A stretch of 64,000 nucleotides of DNA, taken from NCBI GenBank assembly GCA_963969595.1, contig OZ018411.1:25046545-25110544 (forward strand), written 5' to 3'. The position numbers and the translations under genes were made by a program. Source of the DNA: Neckera pumila. Its lineage: Eukaryota; Streptophyta; Bryopsida; Hypnales; Neckeraceae. The notes under the pieces are model-generated. The model was not told the DNA's origin, searched no databases, and saw only the letters and a program-made list of their open reading frames with translations. Below, piece after piece: positions 34,228 through 45,523 of the stretch (the stretch's first letter is position 1; each line of letters opens with the position of its first letter).

Positions 34228-35161
34228 TTAATCCCTCAAATACCAAGAGGACGCAATGTGTCCTTTTGAACTTTTCAACGGCAAATGCTCGGTAGAATGA
34301 AACAAATTTCAATATTTTGTAAATTATGATCATGTAGAGTAATAAGTTGATTTACTTTTTGCATTTTTGCATTTTCAAAATTACAATGTGATAAATATTT
34401 TAAAAATTATTTAGGAAGTATAGACTTGTAGAAGAAAGAAGCAAATATAATTCTTTTACAATGAAAGGAATAGTGGAGATGGAGAAAAAAAAAATCTTGA
34501 ACTTTTTTTAGTCTTTGTTCTGAACAAATAAAATAGCTATGGAAGAAAAAAAAATTTCAAATTTTTACTTTTTGTAATTTTAAAAATGCATGGTTCAATT
34601 TGTTGTGCTTGAGAATACAAAATAATTAGAATGATTTCAAATTTTTGGAAGATGTTCTAAGCAATATGATAATATTGTTAATTATTGAATTTCAAAAATT
34701 GACACATATGTAAATTTTAAATTTTTTGTAGGATCCAATTTGGTCAATTTTGGCTTTTCTAGTCCTTTTGTTTGAAAACTTTTCAAACAATGTATACAAA
34801 ATTGGGAGAACTTTTTGTTTCTCATTTTTAAAACAAAAAAATACTGAATTTGATTTAGATTTCAATACAATCTTTTTTGAAGGGGTAAAAAGCATTATTT
34901 ATTATCTCATAATTTTTTTTCCAAAAAAATGCGTTTTTTGCCTATAAAGTTGATCCAAAAATGTTATAATTTAAAAATCCAACGGTCAATATTTTCCACA
35001 TGACCACATTTAATACCAAGCATACTAGATAAAGTATTCTTTACTTTTGTATGGTTAAAATTACAAATTTCAAGCACAATTATGTTCATCAAAATATCAA
35101 AGTGGGACAATTCATTGAAAACCTCTATTGTTAAGAAATTGTTGGGACTTCAGGCATTAAG
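34228..35161 (-). mobile_element. TTAA-flanked element, family G, right copy (inverted)
   Basis: Ends TTAATCCCTCAAATACC and GTTGGGACTTCAGGCATTAA; sequence is the reverse complement of 30402-31714 without the nested insertion. The two form the arms of a 4.7-kb inverted structure. Confidence 0.75.
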
Positions 35162-35449
35162 GAGTGGTTGTTGCAGGGCATCTAGTCTTTAGGGCACCGC
35201 CGCTTTATTACAAAAAATTGCATGCCTCAAGTGGGCCGCTCCAGAGCAGATGAAAGAACCCCACAATAATATTTAAATTGGATAAAGGATTGTTTTTTCC
35301 CCTATAGTTGTTCACCTTGCACTGCGACGTCGGATGTGTCAATGGTTCAATATCCAAGTACAAAGCATTAAATAATCAGGATTCAAGTACTATAAAGCAC
35401 CTTAACCCTGACTATTGCATACCTTGTACTCTAACCAAATTTTGGAAAA

Positions 35450-35645
35450 AAAATCAAATGTCAAAATTAGTCCAATGACATTTACTATCAAGATCTTTTT
35501 TAATGGCAATGTAAAAGTCATAATTCATTGACAATTGGTAAAAGTGAAGGGTGAAGAGGTTGTTCATATAGAAAAATCAATTGTCTATGGTGAAATCTCA
35601 AAGAATATGGGATATTTTGAAGAGAGATCATTCATTGTTCAAATT
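35450..35645 (+). repeat. Dispersed repeat L
   Basis: Contains TGGCAATGTAAAAGTCATAA, AAAGTGAAGGGTGAAGAGGT and GGGATATTTTGAAGAGAG in the order seen at 7100-7375 and 32690-32905. Confidence 0.5.
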
Positions 35646-36130
35646 CAAGAATTGTGTTAAAAGTCAAATTGTAGACCTCATTTAGGCATAGTATATAGTA
35701 GTTTTTTTCAAAAATCTTTGAACTAAAAAAATGTGTAGAATCAATGTAGTTTTCATCTCCAAAAATCCGTTTGAGATTTAGAGACTCCAATAAAAGTTAT
35801 GAACAAAATTCTAAAAGGGTGTTTAAATGTCAAAGAGAATTTCGCTTCCAACCCCTTTTGGAATTTTGTCCATAACTTTTATTGGAGTCTCTAAATCTCA
35901 AACGGATTTTTGGAGATGAAAACTACATTGATTCTATACATTTTTTTAGTTCAAAGATTTTTGAAAAAAATTACTATACTATGCCCAAATGAGGTCTAAA
36001 ATTTGACTTTTAGTACAATTCTGCTTTTTACTTAACTATGAGTGGTTGTGCTCTTATTAGTTCTAATTTACATATCCCATATGGATTGTTGTACCTACGA
36101 CTATCCCACTTGAATAAATATCTTCCTTTC
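35646..36130. mobile_element. Foldback element, copy 2
   Basis: Two long inverted arms meet near 35842: left GTAGACCTCATTTAGGCATA pairs with TATGCCCAAATGAGGTCTAA, and AAATCCGTTTGAGATTTAGA pairs with TCTAAATCTCAAACGGATTT. The right flank carries the CATATCCCATATGGATTGTT motif of the family. Confidence 0.8.
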
Positions 36131-36183
36131 TCAACTTCAATTTCACTAAACTATTTGTCTTCAAAGCTAGTTCAATATCAGTA

Positions 36184-36437
36184 CACTAAAAATGATATTT
36201 AGTGTTGGCAACACTAATTACGAACCTTGACACTAAATATCATAAGTAAGTAACACTAAATCTAATTTCTAACACTAAATATGCTCTATGGTAAATCTGA
36301 AATCTGAAAAGGTTTACATTTAGTGTTAGAACACGTTAAAAAAATGAACTAAATCCGCTACAATTCAGATTTAGTGTTGTGGCTGGTAGAGGGGTAAAAC
36401 ACTAAATCTCATACTACACTAAATATCATTTTTAGTG
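36184..36437. mobile_element. TA-flanked MITE with internal ACACTAAAT repeats
   Basis: Perfect inverted ends CACTAAAAATGATATTTAGT and ACTAAATATCATTTTTAGTG flanked by TA. The motif ACACTAAA occurs at least seven times inside in both orientations, an arrangement reminiscent of subterminal transposase-binding repeats. CACTA-like ends but a TA flank leave the superfamily open (mariner/Stowaway or CACTA). Confidence 0.8.
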
Positions 36438-36439
36438 TA

Positions 36440-37652
36440 GTGTTTTTAAATTTTGTTGACAATTTGCATCAAAATCCACTTCAATTTGGTTAATTTCATT
36501 GAATTTGATTCATTACCCAGCTAATCAGACATGTACTACAATCACATTAGTGAGTCTTGACATCCTTCCCAAAATTCACAACCTCTGACTACTCACTGTG
36601 AGTACATGCCTACTTCAAGTAATAGATTGGTTAGGTCACTCTGGAGCGGCCCTCCAGAGGCCTCCAATTTTCTCAAATGTCTCACAAGGCAGTATGTGCC
36701 TCACCACTTCAGTCTTGATACCGTGGTCAAATGGAATGCAATTGGTGGCAATACTCTAAGTATCCACCGTAGTCCAAATATATCGTAAAACTTGAAACCA
36801 TTCTCATATCATGACTTGATATAAATGATAGTTTTATTATCAACCTACATCACCTAAAACCTAATCAAGATGACAACCAGATCTCATTATGAAACAAGAA
36901 CTAAGGTATATGACTTTGCTTCTGACCAAGGTCCCATTTGCACATTATAATGTGACATATTTTTATGAATGAGGGAAATATGACGTCAATTAGGCCTAGG
37001 TTTTTTTTTCATTTTTAATGAAGTGCCAAAGTGGGGATATTGAGTGTTGTAGTGGTGCTCCAAATTTCAACATTCATCCACATATTGGATAGAAAATATC
37101 ATATTAGAACATATCACATATCTATAATTTAGTTTTCATCCACAATTTGGCAGTTTCATCCAAGATTTTTTTTTATTTGAAGTTTTTAGGCAATTTTCCA
37201 CCTTTTTAGTACCATTTTTTTTCTATAGGCGTGGTGCCAAGCCATAAAATTTGGTTCAATTTTGCACCAAATTGCTGGAAAAAACAACAACTGAGTCTAG
37301 GCCCTTCATTACTATGCGACAAATAACACATTGGCACCGAATGAAGTTGCTAAGACTTATTTTTTTGTTTTGTACTTCTTGGAAATAGATTTGCCTATAC
37401 ATCAAGAATAAGTCGGAGTGTAATTTACACTTCCTTAATTTCTACTAGTTCCAAATTTGATGGAAAATTAAGAAATGATAGTGCAATTTTCATTATTTCT
37501 ATTCTTTGACTGAAGAGAATTATCTTCTTACCATCGCTCAATCAGATATATGCTAAAATATTTAGCATTGTCAGAAATAAATTGAGTACCTCATACATGA
37601 TATGATATCATGCTCTTGAAATCAAGGGTGATTGCAAGAAATATTTGTCCTC
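36440..37652. other. AT-rich sequence, no gene seen
   Basis: About 1.2 kb with no recognised gene or complete element. Confidence 0.3.
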
Positions 37653-38066
37653 ATTAGAAAAAAAATTCAGCTCCTAAAAGGGCCGCTTTGAGATTGTTCC
37701 ACTGCGTTGGGAACAAAAATTTAAAAAATTTAAAAAAAATTTAAAACTTAAAAAATTTTAAAAAATTTAAAAAGGCTGCCTGCAATCCGGAAGCCTGCCT
37801 GCAACCTCTCGACAACCTGGGGCAAGTGGCAGACAACCCAGGGTAAGTGGCCACAACCCGGGCTACGTGGCCAGCAGCCAGGCTAGGGTGTACCAAAAAG
37901 GCCAAGCCTTGTAGCCCTGTCCGGAACGCAAGAAGCCTACGGGCGAGCGCAGGCAGCCTACGGTCCAGCGCAGGTTGTCGACGGTGTGGTGCCGGTGACC
38001 TGGCATCTCGACCCCTTTTTAATTGCCCGTTTTTTTCGCACCTGCCCGAGCTATTTTTCATTCATC
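37653..38066. mobile_element. Possible family H element with GC-rich centre
   Basis: Starts CATTAGAAAAAAAATTCAGC with AAAGGGCCGC as in family H; the right end GAGCTATTTTTCATTC is only a weak match. The centre at about 37780-37990 is GC-rich with short GGCAGACAACC, GGCTACGTGGCCAGC repeats, unlike the AT-only centres of other copies. Confidence 0.4.
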
Positions 38067-38073
38067 CCTGGTG

Positions 38074-38995
38074 ACGCTGCGGCAGACGGCGTCGTTTCAA
38101 CCGAACGCTAGGGTTTTGCAAAGAGTCGTTCACGTGGCTTCTAGGGTTTGACGTTCCAAGCTGTGAGTCCCAAGCTGTGAGTCCCAAGAGGAGTTTTCAT
38201 AGTCGTCCGTTTTGGAAGTGCTCGGGGTGAAAAGATGACACGTTTGAAAAGCTCCCCAGACAGAGGAATGTTTTGTGGATGCGGAGTTGTCTTGAGAGTG
38301 GAAGTTTTGCCGTCAGAGATAGATTTGTGCGTAATTTCAGAGAAAAAGTGCCTCCGAGGGAGAGCATGCTCTTCACTACATTGGTGAGGGTTTCTGAAGC
38401 TAGACTATGTACAGGTATGCACAATTAAGAGCCTGTATTTCTTACGTTGAATGTTTTATGTTTCTGAATGCGGATCATATTACTATTGTTCTATTCTTGG
38501 CCTCTGGATATTTAGTAACTAGTTGTTGTGTTTGGATGCGATTGTACTTCGACTTCTATTGCTCGCTTGGGCATTATTTAGAAAGATTGATAACTTTGCT
38601 CACTTGGAAGGTACTGCTTTGCTTCAAACCAGTTAACGCTTGATGTCGGACATGGTTGCAGATGAATGTGAGATTTGATGCTCAATTTGGTGATGATCGG
38701 TCATAGCTTTACTTCTCCGTTGACCCGAGCTAAATGTTGCTAGTTGATCACTAGCTTGTCTTCAATTGGCTCCCGGTGACGCTGTGGCAGATGGCGTCAT
38801 TTCAATTGAACGCTAGGGTTTTGCGAGGAGTCGTTCACTTGGTTTATAGGGTTTGGGATTCCAAGCTGTGAGTTTTGCGCGTCCCAGACGGAGTTTTGAT
38901 AAGCGAAGTTGTCCATTTTGGAAGTGCTTGGGGGGGAATCTGTTTTGTCTGTGAGTTTCTTCCATGGATCTCAGCCGAGTCTCAGTGGAGTGAGC
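38074..38995 (+). repeat. Direct duplication of a promoter-like block
   Basis: GGTGACGCTGCGGCAGACGG followed by GAACGCTAGGGTTTTGCAAA, TAGGGTTTGACG and CCAAGCTGTGAGT at 38070-38220 returns as GGTGACGCTGTGGCAGATGG, GAACGCTAGGGTTTTGCGAG, TAGGGTTTGGG and CCAAGCTGTGAGT at about 38775-38885. CTAGGGTTT is the telo-box seen in many plant promoters and leaders. Confidence 0.75.
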
Positions 38996-40297
38996 GTACA
39001 TTGCAAGATCAATTCCTTTGTTACCGGCGGGACTTGTTTTGTTTTTGTGAAGTTTCCACTGACTAAATTGGCGTTTGAACTGGCGGAGATGGAACCCGCT
39101 TCGCAAGGGAGCCTGCTTTTAGGTGAGATTTTTGTCCGTTTTGTTACCTGCGCTTCAGTGTTTCTGTGCTTCAAGTTGTTGCACGAAGTGTTTTGGTTTT
39201 TTTGTTGGTGATCGTTTCTCGCGATCAGGCTGGAAATATTCAGGTCGTGCTTCGGGAACTAGAATGGCCTTTTTCACCTTAATAAAACCACTTGCTTAGC
39301 AGAAATCATGGTAACTTAGTGGTCTCGTATCAGTCAGATTTGCAGGCTTTCCCTATAAATTTTTGGTAGAATTTCTGCTGTTAATCCAGTTTTATCCTGG
39401 CTCTATTTGGTTCAGCGCTAATCCGGATATGCAAAGAGCCAATTAGGGTTTGAAGCGGCGAGAAGGTGGAGATGAGGATTTTGTGTGGTGGAAATCTGTC
39501 CTTCAACCTCAATTTCGGTGCCACTCAAGTAAGTTACATTTTGTACTGATGGAAGCAATGGATTCAAGTCTTATAGCTTTCACTTGGTGTATTTATTCAC
39601 TAAGGTTTGTTCAGCCAAATGACCAGTAGATGGCTGTTTCGAATTAGGCTCAGCGATATCGATCTGCATCGTGATGGTTCTGTTTTGATGTCTGTTATAT
39701 TGGACCAGTTGAGGGTAAGTTTCTTTCTTGGAGGTTCATCGTCCAGAATAATGTTTGGTATCATGCGGATATTTATGAAGTGTTGGAAAGTGTATGTATG
39801 CGACTTTTGGAAGTTTTGAATTGTGACTGACGTCAAAAGTTCACTAAATTAAGCAATAAGTATATTGGCTATTTTAGATGTATCCATATCCAATACCAGA
39901 TTTGTTTTGCTGAAAACCCTTTGATAATTTTTGGAAAGTTTCAAGGGATAACCTTGCGAGTATACAAAGATGATAGGGTTTGAAACAACTCCAAAGAAGT
40001 ACTAGCAGTTTCAAAATGAAAGATGATAGGTACGTTAGCCTGAATAGCTTGTACATCTAGTGTGGTAAATTTTCTAGATTTAGAGAATGACTACTTCAAA
40101 GCTAACCTATCAAAGGTTCTTCAAGAACTTCTAGTACTGAGCATGGGTTGAAATTTGCAGGGAAAGAAGGCGAACGTGAAGAAGTTCATAGCATGTTCCG
40201 AGACTTAGGCGTCGTGCTTTTCACATGTTTCCAAATGACCTGTCCATTGTGCTGTAGCAGATCTTGCGGTACATGGTATCTAGATCTTTGTAATGAG
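38100..40297 (+). ncRNA. Candidate spliced transcript, coding capacity unclear
   Basis: Strong splice donors follow plausible exon ends at 38414 (CAG/GTATGC), 39122 (TAG/GTGAGA), 39528 (CAA/GTAAGT), 39714 (AGG/GTAAGT) and 40297 (GAG/GTAAGT), and TTTGCAG precedes 40161. Telo-boxes stand upstream. No frame joins the segments without stops, and the longest open frames (about 100 codons) have no recognised domain. It could be a long non-coding RNA, a decayed gene, or captured exons in a transposon. Exon pairing is my inference. Confidence 0.3.
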
Positions 40298-40490
40298 GTA
40301 AGTTGAGCTTCTCAAAACATGTGGATGCTGTGATAAGGGGATCATCATTCCTATCTACAAAATCCAGTTACAATCTTCCCTCCGAAGTACTCATTCCCAG
40401 TGATGAATATTGCTAGTCTTGATCTCTCTCCATAGGTCATTTGGTGGACACATGTCTTAAACATTTCTCTCAGGTGTTGAGGGACTTTGT

Positions 40491-40575
40491 TTGTGAAAAT
40501 ACATTTGTTGAGAAAATACATTTGAGAAAATACATTTGTGAAAATACATTTGTTTGTGAAAATACATTTGTCCAG
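40491..40575 (+). repeat. Short tandem repeat, GAAAATACATTTGT
   Basis: Five imperfect copies of GAAAATACATTTGT, spaced 12-22 bp. Open frames through it are repeats of the motif and not genes. Confidence 0.8.
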
Positions 40576-40659
40576 CCTCACGGCTTGGCTGTTTTGTATT
40601 TTTTTTTTTTAATGCAGTGGATCCTCCCATTTGTTCAAAAAAAAAAAAAAAAACTTCCC

Positions 40660-40812
40660 AAAATTTTTACCACATGATTAGAGGCAAATGAAGTACAAGA
40701 TCATATGGTTAGTTTTGAAAAAAAGATCTTACTTTCTTAGATGAATACAATCAAATCATCAGTTTTGAGTGGTTTTTGATAGAAAAATGAACCTCAGACT
40801 TTAGGGGCTAAC
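40660..40812 (+). mobile_element. TTAA family A, right-end fragment
   Basis: TACAAGATCATATGGTTAG, TCAGTTTTGAGTGG and CTCAGACTTTAGGGGCTAA match the last 150 bp of family A. The left remainder is absent. Confidence 0.6.
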
Positions 40813-41215
40813 AAAGGTGAAAACTATAATTCATAAGTTCTTTTTATTTCATTTATTTAAACTTTCATTTCCATTCTCAACTCCATCTTAGATGAGTTGA
40901 GAAGATCTTTGGTCTTCATATAATGAAAGTCCACGCTCTGTTCAATTCTTACCAAGGATACAATATTTGATTGTAATTTCATGATAATTTTTATACATTA
41001 TCGGATTATCAGATTAGCCAATGTCAATTAGAGTTCAAATGATGAAAATTGACGAGTGAGAAAATGGTATCAAAGGAAATGAACTGGTACATTTTGAAGT
41101 TGAGAGGATGAAACCGGTGAACATTGAAAAAATCTGGTCTGTTCTTGTGGAAGGACAAAATGATCAAGCGAAGCTCCAAAAATTTCCCAAACACTAATCC
41201 GTAGTCATTAGGAAA
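40813..41215. other. No feature seen
   Basis: AT-rich spacer, nothing recognised. Confidence 0.3.
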
Positions 41216-41653
41216 AAGTTGAACCCTGGAAGAGGCCGTGAGACCTAAGAACGCAGGGAACGCAAGCCAAATTTTTTTTTTTGTGACAGCGAACTGCAGG
41301 CGCGGAACAGCAGGGAACAGTGCAGCTGAACTGCTTAAAAAAACATTAAATTTTTTTTTTATTAAAATAAATTCAAAATTACAAAATTTTCAGATCTGAC
41401 ATGGCACCACACATGCCATGTCAGACTGCAATCATTATAATATTTATTATTTATTATTTATTATTATTTATTATTATTTATTATTATTTATTATTATTTT
41501 AGTAATATTTAATATTTTTTATTTTTTAAATATTTTTTAAATATTTTTTAAATATTTTTTAATTGTAAATCACTGTTGAGTTCCCTTGAGTTCCCTGGAG
41601 GGGAAGCTTACACTACGAAGCAACCCCTTCCAGGGTTCATTTTTTTCCTAATG
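41216..41653. mobile_element. Family H MITE with AT microsatellite centre
   Basis: Left CATTAGGAAAAAGTTGAACC, right GGGTTCATTTTTTTCCTAAT plus G, with CTGGAAGAGGCC and CCCCTTCCAG just inside. The centre, 41437-41560, is a run of TTATTATTTA and AAATATTTTTT repeats. Confidence 0.75.
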
Positions 41654-41785
41654 AATCAAAATCACCTTGAATCATCCTCATCCTCAGTCTCGTCCAGGGT
41701 TACTATTTGATGACTTTTTAGGAGCAAATGAAAAGAGAACTTCATTCCAAAAAGAGACTAGAGGACATAAAAGGCCAAGGCAACA

Positions 41786-42054
41786 AGGTAGGCACCCCAA
41801 AATGTGCCGCTAACCTTAAACCACCATCTACACTTTGTGGAGATTTTCAAAATTATTTGTACCTATGTGGAAGAAATGCTTTTAGAACCAAACTTTGTTC
41901 CTTCATAACTTTTGCATACAATATCCAAATGTTGCATTCTTTGGTGCATTGGAACCTTTTTTCACTTGCCAATAAGAAAGTATAAAATTTTTAACAACAT
42001 AATAATAGTAATTAAGCACAATAGCAATTAGTGGCAATTTTGGGGGTACCCACT
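41786..42054. mobile_element. AGGTRGG MITE, second copy
   Basis: Reads in parallel with 18979-19250: AGGTAGGCACCCCAAAATG, CTTTTAGAACCAAACTTTGT, CATAACTTTTGCATACAATA and GGGGGTACCCACTT. TA follows the right end. Confidence 0.7.
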
Positions 42055-42171
42055 TTAGTATTATTTTAATTACGTTTTTAAGGGGCGAGGATGACAGGGT
42101 GGGAATCACATGCATAGATATTTGTTTTAACGTATTTCAATAATGGAAAAACTCATGCAGAGACATTCATG

Positions 42172-43099
42172 TTAACCCCTAAAGTCCCAAGGCCATTTTT
42201 CTGTCAAAAAACACTCAAAACTGCCATTTTGGTTGCGTTCACCAAGAACACCAAAAAAAACATTTTTTGAGAATCTAACCATAGGATCTTGTACTTCACT
42301 TGTCAAAGATCATGTGGTAAGAAATTCATGAAGTTTGACCGTATAGATTGGAAGATATTAGCATTCAAAGTTGAAAAAGAAAGTTTTTTTGAACATTGAC
42401 CTGCAATTTCAAATGACTTTGACCACCATTTGTGGAATTTTTTTGCACTACAGACTTTGAATCTAAATTTTTTTATATTGGAGATGTAAGTTGAAAGTCT
42501 ACAAAAAAAAATGCAGAAAAAACACACTTGATTTTCATTCTTTAAAAAATTATTAAGTAGAAATAAGTCCAAGATTGAAAAAAAAACTAAATTGTTAATA
42601 GCTCTTAGATGGGATTGAAATACAATAATCCCAATAGTGAGATTGTTTTAGCAAGCAAACACAACATTTCAAAAAAAATTGTAAGAAATTGTAAAAATTG
42701 CATTCAGAAATGAATCCTACAAGTTATTTTTTCAAAAAAATGCTTAGATTGCCCAAAAAACAAGATTGTCCGTAACCTGCTCATTATTAGTCCAAATAAA
42801 ATGAATCAAAGCTTCACAAGTAGACAAAAATATAAAGTTTCAGAGAAAAAAAAAATTAAAATTTATTTTGACTTTTTGCAAAAAAATTTGTGTTGCCCAC
42901 TTAGTTCAGTTTGAGGCTTTTTGTGGTGTAACTTTTGCTTCCTAGCACCAATTGAAATAAAAATTATATTCCCACAAAGCTAATCAGTTTTTCTATTTTA
43001 TGGAAAAGTTTTAAAAACTTTCACTAAAAATTGAGCCCGTAGGTACCTGCCCAGAATCTGATTTGTCTCCCAAGGGAACAATGGGACTTTAGAGGTTAA
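42172..43099 (-). mobile_element. TTAA family A element, complete, inverted
   Basis: Left TTAACCCCTAAAGTCCC, right GGGACTTTAGAGGTTAA; the inside is the reverse complement of family A, for example GAATCCTACAAGTTATTTTT and CCCAGAATCTGATTTGTC. 928 bp, no coding capacity. Confidence 0.85.
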
Positions 43100-43473
43100 C
43101 GTATGACAGCGACAGGGAAATTGATGCAGACTGAGAGCAACTCCAATGCAGTGATTGGATCACGCATAGAATGGCATAATGACGGGTCTACCAAAAAAAC
43201 ACGCCCCAATGCATACGGCATGGGTCTCTTTATTTTTTCAGACCCAACAATTTCCATCCATTGCACTGCATTTTAAGGAATGCTTTGCTATTGTGTGTCA
43301 TTTTGCTATTGCTATTGTGTGCCAAACTTCAAATTGACGCACAATGGCAAAAGTCACAAATGTCTCCCCTTTTCAAGCCTTATAATGTGTGCCGATTGAC
43401 TGGAGCTCTCTTTTTTGCATGAAATGTCTTTTTTTAATATAGAATCTTTGTTCTTCTTCTTTTTATATTGTAG
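43100..43473. other. Spacer, no gene seen
   Basis: Begins with GAGAGCAACTCCAATGC near 43133, which resembles a Tourist-like GAGCATCTCC end without a partner. Repeated TGCTATTGTGTG follows. Nothing else recognised. Confidence 0.3.
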
Positions 43474-43689
43474 GAAGTCAATTTGAAGTTTGGCTTGCTG
43501 ACTCTGAGGGCTATTGTACACTATATCCCAAATCCCACGTCACTAAATCTTCAAAATCTGATTGTTGAAGAGTTGACAATTGCAACTTGGAAATTCACAC
43601 GACATCCCAACCATGCTACTCTAAAACACCTATATGACAACACTTTCTGCGAGCTTTGGCACCAAAGAAGTGGGACCAACTCAACTTGA
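43474..43689 (+). pseudogene. Possible exon or gene fragment, unknown product
   Basis: An acceptor-like TTTTATATTGTAG precedes 43474, after which one frame stays open for 71 codons and ends at TGA. The peptide starts EVNLKFGLLTLRAIVHYIPN and has ordinary protein composition, but I recognise no family and there is no ATG. It may be a fragment of a lost gene or transposase, or chance. Confidence 0.25.
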
Positions 43690-43779
43690 ACTTCAAATCC
43701 CAGCATTTTTTGAGTACAAGATGAGGAAAAAAACCACCATGCTCAATGGTTTTTTGACTTTTTGATATAAGTTACATGA

Positions 43780-44439
43780 GACAAGTTGGGTCTTTGGCCC
43801 CTTGTCACTTCCCCGTGAAGTCCCACGTCCGGCATTTCATATTTTTCATTCCCCTTCTCCACCTTCCCAAAGTTGGAATTTACCTTTGAAGAGGGACTTG
43901 GCACGTAGCACGCAGGGGTCTTCCCTGGATGCCAATCCTTGTCCTGCACGCATCCCCAACATCACGGTTCTCTTTTTGGCCTGCACACCTCAATTTTCGG
44001 CAAGCAACTCTCCAGCTAGTTTGGCACTTTGGCCAGGCCCTCGGGTTTTGCGAACGTGCCAATTCCTCGGAGCATCTTTGTCGCACTTATCCTCTTGCAA
44101 GTGCTTTCAGGTAACTCGACGTGAAAGTGGCCCGGTGGATCGAGTGGCGTGGCCGCGTGGGGTGGGGGCGACCGGACAAGGTGAACAAGCGGCAAGGGCG
44201 CTAGCTTGGTCTCATGGACTTGGTCCAGGTCGCTCCAGCCTTTTCACCTTCTCACACATGCAAGATCCGACTGAGTGAGCAAGATGCTTGCACTCGATGT
44301 CACTCACTGCAATATTGAAGAGAGGGGAGCGCGCGCGGCTCAGCAAGAAAAGCCGGGGTCCTAACTACTACTCTTCGTTGCAGAATTCAGAAGAAGAACG
44401 ACGACGGACGTCCATGGAGTGCAACAAGCCGAATGCCGG
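43780..44439 (+). other. GC-rich block of unknown origin
   Basis: GC content jumps well above the flanks. A 158-codon frame starts at a TTG-type codon at 43802 and lacks a domain; a CAG/AATTCAGAAGAAG acceptor-like site lies near 44382. The block ends at an R2-family fragment. It may be a captured or truncated host gene segment. Confidence 0.3.
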
Positions 44440-44575
44440 GACCCGTTTTGCCCCCGCGTTTTACCCCCGGGGAAATAAAGCACAGGAACTTTTTATTTGC
44501 CACGCATGATAAAATTCGTAAATTTTGAGTTCATATTAGCATAACATTCAATAGCCTTCAAAGAGTTTGCCTTTC
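44440..44575. repeat. R2-family fragment
   Basis: CGTTTTACCCCCGGGG, TTTTTATTTGCCACGCATGA and TTTTGAGTTCATATTAGC are R2 landmarks in inverted order. No terminal repeats remain. Confidence 0.5.
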
Positions 44576-44800
44576 CGCCCGGGAGTCCTCATCCACGAAA
44601 TTCATCCTCAAATAATTAATATAAGCTTAGGTATAAGCTTAGGTACCAGGATAGTGGTAGTGCATTATGTTTTGTTTCATTTTCTTTATTAATTTTAGGA
44701 CCAAACATACAAATCAACAAATATTTGTAGAAATAGATGTTGGCAAAGAATCCAATTAATAATGCATTACAACCATTTGTCATCAATAGCATATTCTGGA

Positions 44801-45424
44801 TTTTCAATTGAAAAGACAACTCTATATATACACATGGGGTGGTAGGAGGTAGAACAACCCATATGGGATAAATAAATTTGAATTTGTAGTTTATCAAGCA
44901 CTCATAATTAAGTCAAAAACAAAAAAATTGCGTTAAAAGTAGAATTTCAGACCTCATTTAGGCATAGTAAAATAACTTTTCTCAAAACACTTTGAACTAA
45001 AAAATGTTGGTGAATGAAGATAAGTTTCACTTCTACAAATCCGTTTGGCATTTTGAATCCCAATCAAAAGTTATGGACAAATTTGAAAGAGGGGTTGGAA
45101 TGGACATTTTCTTTACTACATTTTTAAAATCCTCTCTCTAGATTTGTTCATAACTTTTGGTTAGAGATTCAAAATTCCAAACGGATTTCTGGAGGTGAAA
45201 CCTATCTTCATTTAAAACCTTTTTTTAGTTCATAGTTTTTTAAGAAAAGTTACTTTACTATGCCTAAATGAGGTCTGAAATTCTACTTTTAACACAATTC
45301 TTTGATTTTGACTTAACTATGAGTGCTTGAGAAACTACAAACTCAAATTTATTTATCCCACATGGGTTGTTCTACCTTCTACCACCCCATGTGTATATAT
45401 AGGGTTGTCTTTTCAATTAAAAAT
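44801..45424. mobile_element. Foldback element, copy 3, most complete
   Basis: Outer arms TTTTCAATTGAAAAGACAAC and GTTGTCTTTTCAATTAAAA; then CACATGGGGTGGTAGGAGGT pairing with ACCTTCTACCACCCCATGTG; then TAGAATTTCAGACCTCATTT pairing with AAATGAGGTCTGAAATTCTA; the centre is near 45115. Weak symmetry continues outward to about 44720 and 45500. Related copies lie at 9219 and 35646. A transcript would fold into a hairpin about 300 bp long. Confidence 0.85.
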
Positions 45425-45523
45425 ATAAAACATGAATGACAATCACATCAAAATGATGTAATTCAAGCATTAAGATAGTTGATTTCTATAAATTGATTGC
45501 CATTTTGAATAAGTTTAGGGTTG

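Noticed and set aside
34046..34333. 95-codon minus-strand frame
   Set aside because: It runs across the TTAA boundary of the family G element at 34228; no domain.
30402..35161. A single 4.7-kb foldback transposon
   Set aside because: Each arm has its own TTAA and inverted ends on both sides, so two separate inverted copies explain it better, though a composite remains possible.
41437..41560. TTATTATTTA run considered as an origin or scaffold-attachment site
   Set aside because: It is the AT centre of a family H MITE, and no further signal supports another role.
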